A DNA stretch of 64,000 nucleotides, from positions 151,758,705-151,822,704 of the forward strand of contig CM060964.1 in the NCBI GenBank assembly GCA_030765045.1, read 5' to 3'. The DNA comes from Tenodera sinensis (Eukaryota > Arthropoda > Insecta > Mantodea > Mantidae). How positions within the stretch are numbered: position 1 is the stretch's first letter; the number at the start of each line of letters is the position of its first letter. Under the pieces are notes generated by a model, which did no database searches, had not been told where the DNA came from, and saw only the letters and a list, made by a program, of their open reading frames with translations. Shown here piece after piece: positions 44,313 to 54,623 of the stretch. Made by a program: the position numbers and the translations under genes.

Positions 44313-44376
44313 TCAAAGGGAAGAAAATCTTATCATTAATTTCCAAAACTAATATTTTTTTTAAACTACCCTTTGA
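44313..44376 (-). tRNA. trnP: mt tRNA-Pro(TGG)
   Basis: Minus strand, acceptor TCAAAGG/CCTTTGA, anticodon TGG within TTTTGGAAA. Confidence 0.88.
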
Positions 44377-44377
44377 T

Positions 44378-44881
44378 ATTTTATACTTAATATTAAGAAT
44401 TAGAATAACATTAAGAATTATTTTTTTATTTTTAAATCATCCTTTATCAATAGGATTAATCCTTTTTCTCCAAGCAATTTCAATATGTTTAATTAGAGGT
44501 TTTATATCTTTAAGATTTTGATTCTCTTATGTCTTATTATTAATTTATCTTGGAGGTATATTAGTTTTATTTATGTATGTTACTAGACTAGCATCAAATG
44601 AAATATTTTTTTATTCAAATAAAGTTCTATTTACCATTATTTTATTACCTTTAATCTTTTTAGTAATTTATTATACAAATGTTTATTTTCCAATAAATAT
44701 ATATGAAAATATAGAAAATACACTAGCATTTAATATAATTTCTAATAACTTCTTATTAAAAATATATAATCAACCTGTTAACATAATAACTATTTTAATT
44801 GCATCATATTTATTTTTAACTCTAATTGCGGTAGTAAAAATTATTAATATTTATAATGGACCTTTACGACAAATAAATTAA
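44378..44881 (+). CDS. ND6: NADH dehydrogenase subunit 6 (NUMT copy)
   Basis: ATT start after tRNA-Pro and TAA sharing its last A with the CYTB ATG: 167 codons in frame. It begins ILYLMLSISMTLSIIFLFLN, then HPLSMGLILFLQAISMC, the conserved insect ND6 core, and YVTRLASNE later. Complex I subunit. Confidence 0.91.
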
Positions 44882-45043
44882 TGTATAAACCTTTACGTAA
44901 AACTCACCCTTTAATTAAAATTTCCAATAATGCTCTAGTAGATCTACCCACTCCTTCCAATATTTCATCATGATGAAACTTTGGTTCTCTATTAGGTTTA
45001 TGTTTAGGAATTCAAATCATAACAGGACTATTTTTAGTAATAC
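44881..45043 (+). pseudogene. CYTB: Cytochrome b, 5' fragment cut at the NUMT junction
   Basis: ATG at 44881 gives MYKPLRKTHPLIKISNNALV and continues to GIQIMTGLFLVMQ, then runs into non-mitochondrial DNA at about 45043-45046. Only ~54 of the usual ~378 codons are present, so the haem-binding His residues are missing. This marks the right edge of the mtDNA insert. Confidence 0.93.
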
Positions 45044-45782
45044 AACCGGGGGAGAAAATCCGAAGCTAGAATGTCGTGCTAGAATACTTGCGCATCGCCA
45101 CGACAAGCAAGTTACGATGGGCCACCAAAACGCTGCTTGAAGTAGTGTAATGTAATTCCACCAGAATACGTACCCATGGATCATGCTGCCATTTAGCCAC
45201 AGCAATGTATAAGACAGACACGATAAACCTATATGGCCAGGTGTGACATATTTGATACAATTGCGTTTTGGTAGGGTATGAGATTTGTTCGTTAGCATTG
45301 TAACAGTAAGAGAAAAGATTGATATGCTGGATATCACTGCCGCACCTTCAACGTTATTGTGGTAAAAATGGGAAAACAGAAATGCCCTAAATGAAGAAAA
45401 TAACAGTTTGAGAAGTAATTGTGTGACATAGTTATTTCTCAAGCCAAACACCGTTTCAAGTTCTTTTTTGGGGGGCGGGCCACGGCCTCCAAGCTCCTTA
45501 CAAAAGAATATTTTAAGTACTAGAATGAAGAGTACCCAGAAACTCCATTTGAACAAACCATTGAAACATATCCATTTATATACATTGATAGATTTCGTTA
45601 CATATTATTTATATGCATAAAGATTTTAGTCACTGCTCTGTATGCTGATATTGTTTTGCAATTCATGATTGAAAGCAATTTAGAACGCACACCCTTTGAA
45701 AGTCTAACCTTTCAAGATTCTTGTGACAATACCCATGGCAAGTAATGAAGCAGATATTTCTCAACACTGAAGAGGTTGAAGG
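45044..45782. other. Nuclear sequence right of the NUMT; no recognisable gene
   Basis: A minus-strand ORF of 179 codons (45556-45017) straddles the junction and shows no domain; its last ~10 codons are mtDNA. I treat it as chance. Confidence 0.5.
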
Positions 45783-46130
45783 ACCGCCTCCGTAGCGCAG
45801 TGGTAGCACGCTTGCCTCTGGCGTGGAGGACCCGAGTTTGATCCCCGGTACCGGTATGGGGATTTTCCCCCGCTGTGAGGTCTGGTACGGGGAGCACCTA
45901 GCCTCGTTAATCCCCGGAGTGACCATTTGAGGAGCTACTTCGATAAAGAAGTAGCGAGCCCAGGTCGCGAAGGCCGCATAACCGGCCGGGAGGGCTCAGT
46001 GTGCTGACAACGTCCCATCCTACAATACTGCACCCCACTCATGACGCCTGTAGTGGGAAGAGGTGGGGACGCAGTGGCCGGGCGGGAAGCCTTGGCCCGC
46101 GAAGGGCCTTTGCACTAGGAGGGTTAGAAG
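45783..46130 (+). mobile_element. tRNA-derived SINE (family 2)
   Basis: tRNA-like head CCGCCTCCGTAGCGCAGTGG with an A box (45793-45804) and a B box GAGTTTGATCC (45834-45844), then a GC-rich body (GAAGTAGCGAGCCCAGG...). The 3' end is uncertain and I found no clear TSD. It differs in sequence from the SINE at 26.2 kb. Confidence 0.75.
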
Positions 46131-48850
46131 CGGTTCCAGACATTCCTGTGCAGCACAATTGGGGAAGATGTCTATTGAGCAACAACTTGTTAGGGCATGG
46201 ACAGCTTCAATGAAAGAGTTATAGACACATTTGCCCATAAGGAATACAGAAGAATGGATTCTCTACATCAGGTTATTTCATCCTAAGTTAAGAATGTTGT
46301 ATCACATAACTTATTAACTGTGCGAACATAATGCAAATAAAAAGATTGTACTACATTGATATTAAATAATTTTAATACAGTATTTATGTGTGTCTGTTTA
46401 ATATGAAGCAATTAATAATACCATGCCACTTAAGGAAAATGCTGTAAAGGAAACGTTACATTAGAAATACTACACATTTAAATGATGATGGATTACATCG
46501 TATTCCATGCATTTTGATCATACTTTGACCTATGCATAATGGTGAAGTATACCACGCAAATAGTGCTGATTTCGCTGATTTGTTTGTTTGTTTGTTTATT
46601 TGTTTCATTCATGAGATCTCACAGTGCGCAAAACTTCGGTATATTGAACAGTGGTACAACAAAAAGTTTTCACCAATAATATTACTACGTTTCTTTCTCT
46701 CACAGAAACAGTTTCACCAATGATTCAAACCAAAAATATTTACTAGCCCCAAGCGAATATAAAACCGCAGTGCTAAAGTGATAACTGGCTCATAAACAAT
46801 TAACCACGCAAATTCATTTCATATGTATGATTCAATATAACATAAGAACGACAGATCGACGGAAGGATGGTCGGACGGATGGATGGATAAATGCTACGTA
46901 AGTATTATATTTTGTTTGATTTTGGTGTTTGTAATAAATTGCAATTTAACGCATAAAATGTGTACGCCTCTGATACATCCATATGTCTATATTCCACGCA
47001 GTTATGTGGAGGAGAAACAGGTAACTATGAAGGGCGCTCTAGCATGCTTATTGGGTTCCCCACCCGTAACTTAGATGCTCGTCTGGATTTATGTATTAAA
47101 CGTCGTGACTGAGAAAAGATATTCACAAATTAGAGTTGAAATATCCGAACTAACAAACCCTGCAAGATGCTTTGTAATGAACTCTAATTACAACTTCTTT
47201 TCTTGTAGTTGATAAATGTCTGTTTACACAGGTACTCCAGAGACAATTCCCCATTTCAAGATAGGTTGAAAATGGGCAAAATTTAATTCTAAGACTTTGT
47301 GCTGTGGTGTAACTACGCAGACACGTTGCAGTAAGTTGGAAGACAGAAGTATGAATGGGTGGGTAGGTGGACGGGTATGTGTAATATAAGATGCAGCTTA
47401 CTAACCAAGTCACCTAAATACACCGATACACAAGTATCAGCGGCAAAAGGTACAGTGGAGAGGCAAATAATCTATGTAAAGAGAAGTGGTGGAGAGTCAA
47501 GAAACTTGCGGGACAAAGTGACATATTTCTCCCCAGATGCATAAACTATTTGTGCTTTGTTACTGTCTTACTTTTCCGGCCTTTCTGTTATTTAAATATG
47601 CGTAAGCAGCCTGTGTTACCGTTTACTCCATAGAATTTTCATTTGGAAAGACGGATATCATGGGTTACACAGAGCGTAGAGAATTCCTACATATGTCCTG
47701 TGAGTTTTAACCATCAATATAATATTTGATAGGGAATATGTGGTATTTTTTTTTATTAAGTTTGTATGCTAAACCATGGTACCACTTTACCATTAAGTTA
47801 TGTATTTCGAAATATTTACAGAACCTGTTGTAGATTATTTCTCGAATATTTTTAAAAATGTTGCTAGAAGATACATATATTGATCTGTAAAATCGTTTAT
47901 TATTACCGTTTCTTGTGTTTGACGTTATACATGAAAAATACACATTCACACAACTTCCTGTGTCCGCTACCGTGTATTCTTATATATCCTCTACAAACTA
48001 CTACGAAAGCTTATTCTTCTATCTACTTCACGTTAATAAAGATAAACCTTTGCAGAAACAATGAAATTACGCACCTCGTACCAGGTACATGGACCACCAG
48101 ACACCTCGATAAATAATGTGACATAGATGAGAGCGCAATGAGATTTTCTTTGGCGGCCATTGTATAAGGTAGATAGAGGCTGATCGGTTGGATCTCTCTC
48201 ACTCTCTCCCTCTCCCCCCCCCCCCCCTCTCTCTCTCCCTCCCTCGATAAAGGCAGCATCTGAAATTGTATACGTTCTAGCGTATATTCCACGACCCATG
48301 AGTAGTTTTCAGTGCTAACGCTTAGGACAAACCAAGACCTGCAAAATGACTGATCTAGTATGTGTGATCTATCACAAGGATGCCCACGATAGAACCTGTA
48401 ATATTATATTAATATTTATATTAAGAAAGGAGTCGACACAACTTCTGGCCATGTTAAGAACGCGACACGAGTTCGAGACGGTACGCTTTGGAATGAAACG
48501 AACTCCGCAGACCAGTCACAGAAATTTTTGAAGGCAAGTCTGCAGGGATCCTGGACTATTCGGGTAAGCCCACAAAAATGTTTTGATTTATGTACGGGAG
48601 AGTTCAGCACCTCCAGTTTGGACGATCTGTCGATGGAGGAAATGGCCACCTGCCTCTCCGACGACGGTGTGTCAGGCGTAGCATCTTACACGAAAGTCGG
48701 ATGGTAAAGAGTACCCTTTACGTACAGTGTTTCTTACCTTCAAGGGCACTCAATTTCCGGAGTACATATTTTCCAGTTATGATTGTGCTGCAGAGCGCCA
48801 GTATGTTCCGAACCCTATACGCTGCTTTCAGTGCCAGAAGCTCTACTAAG
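46131..48850. other. No recognisable gene
   Basis: AT-rich intergenic-looking sequence with short ORFs only. It includes a (TTTG)n run near 46580 and a CT/C-rich low-complexity tract at about 48196-48246. Confidence 0.5.
48196..48246. repeat. CT-rich low-complexity tract with a C run
   Basis: CTCTCTC repeats interrupted by a run of about 13 C. Confidence 0.9.
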
Positions 48851-48856
48851 ACATCC

Positions 48857-49140
48857 CGAGCGGGATGGCTCAAGCGGTAACGTCTGTGGCCCGTATTCGG
48901 GAGGTCGAGGGTTCGATTCCCGTGACCGCGCACTCTGATATGGGGTTTTCTGTGATTTTCCCGGGTCATCACTCTTTTAATTCCGTGTTTTGCCCAGACC
49001 TCGCCCAGAGTTGTATGCGAAATCTCACTATATCCCGTCCGAGTGGTAAAACGTTTCATGAACTGTTCACCACACATGCCCTGCGAATGCCTAGCATAGG
49101 GCGATATTATTTTGGCCCCTATCCTCCCCACGGTTCAACC
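48857..49140 (+). mobile_element. tRNA-derived SINE (family 3)
   Basis: Head GAGCGGGATGGCTCAAGCGG carries an A box, with the B box GGTTCGATTCC at 48910-48920. The body contains TTTTCTGTGATTTTCCCGGG. The 3' limit is approximate, set by where LINE RNase H sequence begins. No TSD was found. Confidence 0.75.
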
Positions 49141-49960
49141 TGGAGCCTTCGGGCTGTGCGAAGGTAGCTACCCCTTTCTCTGTGTTTTCCCAACTTTTCG
49201 CCGCACTTATGGGCCTTTACCGCAATTAAACTCCGTTATTTACCGACAGCTTCCAGTTGGGGGTGCTACGGGATGTAATTTCGTGTACAGCAGTGCGGCT
49301 TACAAGTACCGACTTCCGGACAACAGTTCCATTTTTGCTGCCGAGCTGTTTGCCATATTTTATTTTTTACCTTTTATCTCCAGCCCCGTTCCTGAAAGTT
49401 TTATCATATGCTGCGAGTCTCTGAGCTATCTTCAGCTATCTGCAACAGTTTGTCGGCACATCAGCGTTGATTCTTAAAATTCAAACACTCATCTTGCAGT
49501 TATTCTCTCGCGGATACGAGTATGTTTTTACATGGACCCCAGGCCATATGGGTATTCCCGGAAATAAGGAGGCGGATGTGGCTGCTAAGCCTGCAAGTCG
49601 TCTGCCTGAGTTTTCCACGCGCATTCTGCCTTATACAGATACACAACGGTACTTCCATTGCCATATTTTATCAGTCTGGCAACAAACATGGAAGCCTTAG
49701 ATGGCACTCAATTGTGGACAGTCAAGGTCACCGTGTAACCCTGGCTGACATCTTGCAGCGATTCCAAGCGGGCAGAAGTAATTTTAGCCCACTTGAGAAT
49801 AGGTCACACTCGCGTCACGCATGGACACCTTTTGCGTGGTGACCCTTGGCCTGTCTGTTCCATCTTCGACATTCTAATTTCTGTGGCCCATGTCCTCCTT
49901 GATTGTCCGCAACACACTAGTGAGCGCCAGTTCTTTGGCCTGGGTTCCACTCTGAAGTGA
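49141..49960 (+). pseudogene. LINE 3' fragment with RNase H domain (I/LOA-like)
   Basis: Plus strand, frameshifted. The first part reads GATGCNFVYSSAAYKYRLPD, NSSIFAAELFAIF and ESFIICCESLSYLQ, matching RNase H with its Glu and Asp regions (here CCES instead of the usual CCDS). The next frame reads YVFTWTPGHMGIPGNKEADV, the terminal RNase H motif. Further on (49765-49950) it reads LRIGHTRVTHGHLLRGDPWP and HVLLDCPQHTSERQFF, the C-terminal gag-like knuckle region. This is a different LINE lineage from the Jockey-type elements elsewhere, which lack RNase H. The reverse transcriptase part is missing. Confidence 0.85.
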
Positions 49961-50440
49961 AGCATAGGCGACGACCCGGTAGCTGTAATCACAGTGCTAA
50001 CATTGACTTTTGTCGCCAGTATTGGTTTCGGTTAGCAAGTTTAACTTACATTTTATTTCGTGGTTTTATTTTGGCGCTTCAGGATGATTTATCTCACTTT
50101 AAGGTGTTAACTGCTAACTTTTTTAGATCAGCCTTTGAATTTTAACTGTTACTTCATACCTTTTTAGATGAGTTTTATGGTTTAACTGTTTTAACTTTTA
50201 TCTGTTTTCACTTTCCCGTTTTAACGCTTTAGCTCTGAGTGTAAGTCGGTGGTGCGTTTCTCTGATTTTATATTTTTGACTTCGAGCCTTAACGTAATGC
50301 AATGTATGTATGTATGTGTGTCCCATTTGTGGATTTTAACTCTGAGTGGAATGCACATTGGAAAAGGCTGACATGCAGTCTCAAAATTAGGTATCCCCAG
50401 CTAAAGGTGGTGCTCTAACTCTGAACTCCGGTAGTGTTAG
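49961..50440. other. Probable 3'UTR of the RNase H LINE; 5' boundary of LINE G unresolved
   Basis: No ORF. T-rich repeats such as TTTTAACTGTTTTAACTTTT occur at 50145-50230. I could not find the target-site duplication of LINE G here. Confidence 0.4.
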
Positions 50441-51877
50441 ATTTTGAGCCGGAGCTCGGCCAATGGTAAAAAAGTGGGCGGTTCTTATCGGCCGCGCTCT
50501 AGGTATAAATATCGCAACATCAGTAGTCCGGCCTCTCCCAAGCCCAGTACCTCGAGCGATCCTACGGAGATAGTTCCAAGCACTCACACACACACGGAGA
50601 ATGCCAGCTCCACCAAAATCCCCGAGAACCCACTCACAGTAAAGAGGGCAGACCTGGCACCACTGTACATCCACAAGAGCCAGGCAAGTATTTTACGCTC
50701 CCTTTCCCAAGACTTTAATAAGTCACATACAGTCACATTTGACTATTTCTTTTCTACGGCCCGGAACTCCGGTGACATTACACTCAATGTGTCCTGCTTG
50801 AGGGACTACCAAATTTGGGAAGGTTACCTCAAGTCAAAAGGCGTACCCCACTACCTAGTCCCCCACCCCCAAGAGAGATCCGTAAGGTATGTTATTAAGG
50901 GGTTGTACGCCGAAGTCACCAGTGAGGAACTAGTAGAAGACCTGGCACAGATTGGAATACCGGCGCTCAGAGCCGTACGGATGCGTAAACGCAACTGGCG
51001 TCGCACCCCGCTGCCTATGTACCTTATAGAGGTGGCAGCTTCCCCTGATATAGAGGCTAAGTTAATGGCCCTCAAATTTCTGGCACACTTTAAGGTTAGG
51101 GTGGAAGTTTACAAAAGCACTCCTGAACCGAAGCAGTGTTCCAGATGCCAGCAATTATGGCACACACTGCGGGACTGTAGGGCCCCACAGTTCGTCTGCG
51201 CCAAATGTTCAGGCCCCCATCCCTCAGGTACGTGCGCCGTTCCCCCCTTGGAACGGCACTGTATACTCTGCGGCTAAATAGGCCACGGAGCAACATGGCG
51301 CGGTTGCTCCGTCTACCAGGCAGAGTGCACGAAGGCCTCTAAACCCCCCCGCGCGCAGCCTCAAAGACCCGCCCCTAGGACACATAGCTTCCCTGAGGCT
51401 GCCGCTAGTGCATCAACGCACCACACAGGGTGGCTCACGGTAGGAAGAAAAGGCAAAGTCCGGCCGGCCCTTATAGCAGAGCCCCCTGTGGCTGTGGCTC
51501 CCCGGCTAGTCACCGAGGAGAGCCCAGCTAGGTATGAGCGACTCCCTCACCCCCTCCCAAAACCCCCCCACACACACACTAGTACACACACACCCACACA
51601 AGTAGCAGGAGGGCCTCACCCTCCCGCACCTAAGTCGCTCACCCCCACAAGACAGGCCCCCAGACCACCTAAAATTCATCAAGTGAATAAACAGGCCGCG
51701 TCCAAACTAATGCACGCAATGAGGCTTCCCCAGAACTCTGTTCCCTTGGAGGTCATAGAGGAACAGCTTAGGACGTTCAGGAGTCACACACGTGATGGTA
51801 AGGAACTAGACTCCGTAGTTTTTGTTCACTTTCTCACCGAACTTATCCAAGCCCTAAATGCACATCGCCATGGCTGA
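50441..51877 (+). pseudogene. LINE G ORF1, three-knuckle protein with one stop
   Basis: The frame is open from 50441 to 51877 except for a single TAA at 51275-51277. There is no ATG near its start; an ATG at 50462 in another frame (MVKK) suggests a one-base loss near the N-terminus. Order: basic Ser/Pro-rich N-terminus; a domain with VRYVIKGLYAEVTSEELVED; knuckles CSRCQQLWHTLRDC, CAKCSGPHPSGTC and CILC (stop) GHGATWRGC, the stop falling inside the third; a Pro/Thr-rich stretch; C-terminal helices (LEVIEEQLRTFRSHTRDGKE). The end overlaps ORF2, with the stop TGA in the ATGGCTGA that also offers ORF2's second ATG (51870). The protein would coat the element RNA. Confidence 0.87.
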
Positions 51878-54623
51878 AACGGACAAAATTAACTTAGTTT
51901 TCTGGAACTGCCGAGGAGTGCGCAGAAAGAAGAAAGATCTAGCGGACTTTCTGCAAACGCACTCAATCCAAATTGCCCTTTTAAATGAAACCCGTTTAGG
52001 TGAACCCGATAGATTTACCCTGCCAGGTTACACAATTTACAGGACTGACCGTAACCGCCGGGGAGGAGGGACAGCAGTAGTCATACAGTCCACTATTAGG
52101 CACCATCAAGTTTACGTCCCGGGGCTTAACCGTTTAGAAGCTACCGCGGTAAAAATGAACACGTCCTATGCTACACTGACCGTAGCAGCTGTCTATAATC
52201 CCCCGGGGGATGTGGACACGGAGGACGTGGACAAAGTAATGCGCTTAGACACTAAAGTTATAGCGGCTGGGGACTTTAACTGCAAGCACCAAATTTGGCA
52301 CAGTATAAACCCGAACCCGCAAGGCTCAAAATTACTAAATTACATAAATAACACTCACTTTCTCGTGATGGGGCCGGAAGAACCAACACATATCCCTCAC
52401 GTAAACAACCATTCTCCAGATATACTAGATATCGCAATTACCAAAAATATCAATTTCAACATTGAATGTAGCGTCCTACACGAACTAACGTCGGACCATC
52501 TCCCAGTGCTGATGGAAATCCAATTACCTCTTAGGTTCAAGCCAGAAGCACCCACCTTAAATTATAACCAGGTAAACTGGGACGACTTTAGAAATTCTGT
52601 CGAAAACTATTTACCTGACATGGAAATAAATTCACCACAAACACACGACGAAGCAATTAACAAATTAGAACTCGCAATAAATCTCGCGACAACAAACTGT
52701 GTCCCACTAAGATTCAGGCCAAATATCAACACTCGATATCCAACGGATATTAAACTCTTGCACCAAAACCGCAATCGGTTACGTCGCAAGTGGCAAAGGA
52801 CTAGAAATCCAATCCACCGACAAGAGTATCTGGACGCGTTGAGCGCAGTGACGACCCAGACTAGGGAATTCGTGGGGAACGAGTGGAACCAAACTTTGGA
52901 AAACCTCAATCCCCAATCCAATGCGGTCTGGAGAATTGCAAAATGTTTGACACGAACAAAAACGATAATTCCTCCACTAGTAAATGGAAATACTAACAGC
53001 ATCGCTGAACTCCCTCAGGCCAAAGCAGAGGTCTTTGCGTCAACACTTGAGGAAGTATTCAACCCAAATCCACCGCTGGGACAAGCAAATGAAGAAGAAA
53101 TCTTAAACATCGAACACGAAGTAAACGAAACCGACTACTCGACCACGCACAACAAAATGCGTAAAACAAACGCTGGCGAGATAAGTTGGATAATCAGACA
53201 CTTGCACAATAGAAAGGCCCCGGGGCCGGACAAAATACCAAATGCGGTACTTAAAAATCTCCCGCAAGCAGCTCTTCGGCTGCTTGCAAAAATTTTCAAC
53301 TACACTCTGGACAAAGGTAGATTCCCACCTAAATGGAAAGAGGCAAAGATTGTCATGCTTCCTAAGCCAAAGAAAAATCTTTCGTTACCGGCCAACTACA
53401 GGCCAATTAGCCTATTAAACTCAATAGGCAAGGTACTTGAGAAAATAATCCTCAAAAGAATTAACGCCTACATCGTCAAAAACAATTTGCTAATTGCGGA
53501 ACAGTTCGGCTTTAGATCGCAACATTCCACAACACTTCAACTACTACGACTAACAGAGCAAATTACGAAAGGCTATAACACCAATAAATCAACTGGCGCC
53601 ATCTTTCTGGATATTGAGCGCGCTTTTGATAAAGTTTGGCATTCGGGCCTACTCCATAAGCTAAAAACTTACAATTTCTCCGATTCAATGATCGCGCTAA
53701 TCAAAGACTATTTAAGCACAAGACACTTCCGGGTGGTAGTGGAGGACTGCTCCTCCACTCTAAGGCCCATTAGGGCAGGAGTCCCACAAGGAAGTTTAAT
53801 TGGGCCGACGCTTTTTAATCTATATATTAACGATATGCCAGAATTCACGCGTACTGATAAATACATATATGCGGACGATACAGCCTTAGTAACGCAATCC
53901 ACGCAGCCTCGGATCATCCACCTGCGCTTGCAGAACGCTCTAAATGAGCTGGAGCCGTGGTTTGCTAAGTGGAGAATCAAAGTAAACACCACTAAGTGCC
54001 AATCAATCATATTCACTAAACGAATACAGCACAGGCTCCCCAGGCATTCACAACCGCCTCTGGTATACAGAGGCGAGCAAATTGAATGGAAAGACCAAGT
54101 CCCCTACTTAGGTGTTACTATGGACCAAGGTCTGACCTGGAAAAAGCACATAGATACCATCAGGGCAAAGGCAAACGGCCAATTAAATAAACTCTACCCT
54201 ATGATAAATAAAAACAGCCAATTACAACTAAATATGGGCCTTACGCTTTACAAATCTCTGATAAGGCCCATCTTAACATACGCGGCCCCCGTTTGGGGCT
54301 ATGCCGCCAAAACACATATTAATAGGCTGCAAACTCTACAAAACAGAATAGTTAGAGTAATAGCAAAGCTCCCACAAGTAGCACCAGCTTATCTTATACA
54401 CAACGAGCTTAAGCTACACTCCATTGAACAATGCATAAAAGCGCAAAGTGCAAACTTATACGATAAGAAAGACAAAAATCACAACCACCTCATTCGAGAA
54501 CTAGGTTTGTATAACCTCGAACGTGATACGCACAAAAGACCTCTCTCGCTGTTCGATAGAACAATTGGCCTGAAGGAACCGGAAATAAATATCCAAGAAT
54601 ACTTAGACGCTTTAGTTAGATAA
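51858..54623 (+). CDS. LINE G ORF2, endonuclease and reverse transcriptase, intact
   Basis: 921 codons, uninterrupted. The endonuclease domain (about residues 10-235) has N17 in VFWNCRG, E44 in LLNET, D139 in AAGDFNCKH and H214 in SDHLP, the expected catalytic set. The reverse transcriptase (about residues 450-740) has KAPGPDKIPNAVLKNLP, YRPISLLNSIGKVLEK, FLDIERAFDKVWH (D585), GVPQGSLIGPTLFNLYIND and YADD (D673, D674). The C-terminal ~180 residues end IQEYLDALVR; no RNase H, as in Jockey-clade elements. Start: ATG 51858, or ATG 51870 overlapping the ORF1 stop, which suggests termination-reinitiation. All visible catalytic residues are present, so this ORF could be active or could mobilise other copies in trans. 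Confidence 0.95.
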   Translation: MHIAMAETDKINLVFWNCRGVRRKKKDLADFLQTHSIQIALLNETRLGEPDRFTLPGYTIYRTDRNRRGGGTAVVIQSTIRHHQVYVPGLNRLEATAVKMNTSYATLTVAAVYNPPGDVDTEDVDKVMRLDTKVIAAGDFNCKHQIWHSINPNPQGSKLLNYINNTHFLVMGPEEPTHIPHVNNHSPDILDIAITKNINFNIECSVLHELTSDHLPVLMEIQLPLRFKPEAPTLNYNQVNWDDFRNSVENYLPDMEINSPQTHDEAINKLELAINLATTNCVPLRFRPNINTRYPTDIKLLHQNRNRLRRKWQRTRNPIHRQEYLDALSAVTTQTREFVGNEWNQTLENLNPQSNAVWRIAKCLTRTKTIIPPLVNGNTNSIAELPQAKAEVFASTLEEVFNPNPPLGQANEEEILNIEHEVNETDYSTTHNKMRKTNAGEISWIIRHLHNRKAPGPDKIPNAVLKNLPQAALRLLAKIFNYTLDKGRFPPKWKEAKIVMLPKPKKNLSLPANYRPISLLNSIGKVLEKIILKRINAYIVKNNLLIAEQFGFRSQHSTTLQLLRLTEQITKGYNTNKSTGAIFLDIERAFDKVWHSGLLHKLKTYNFSDSMIALIKDYLSTRHFRVVVEDCSSTLRPIRAGVPQGSLIGPTLFNLYINDMPEFTRTDKYIYADDTALVTQSTQPRIIHLRLQNALNELEPWFAKWRIKVNTTKCQSIIFTKRIQHRLPRHSQPPLVYRGEQIEWKDQVPYLGVTMDQGLTWKKHIDTIRAKANGQLNKLYPMINKNSQLQLNMGLTLYKSLIRPILTYAAPVWGYAAKTHINRLQTLQNRIVRVIAKLPQVAPAYLIHNELKLHSIEQCIKAQSANLYDKKDKNHNHLIRELGLYNLERDTHKRPLSLFDRTIGLKEPEINIQEYLDALVR

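Larger units (their letters stand above)
32961..45043 (+). other. Large mitochondrial DNA insert (NUMT)
   Basis: About 12.1 kb of insect mtDNA: control-region sequence, Ile-Gln-Met tRNAs, a second control-region segment, a second Ile-Gln-Met, then ND2 through ND6 and the first part of CYTB, in ancestral insect order. The rest of CYTB, ND1, both rRNAs and their tRNAs are absent. Genes use TGA for Trp and ATA for Met. ND2, COX2, ATP8, ATP6, COX3, ND3, ND5, ND4, ND4L and ND6 all have start-to-stop lengths that keep frame. Such integrity means a very recent transfer or a mis-joined contig. Nuclear repeats flank both sides. Confidence 0.92.

Noticed and set aside
45017..45556. 179-codon minus-strand ORF at the NUMT right junction
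   Set aside because: It crosses the mtDNA/nuclear border and shows no domain or family resemblance; most likely chance.
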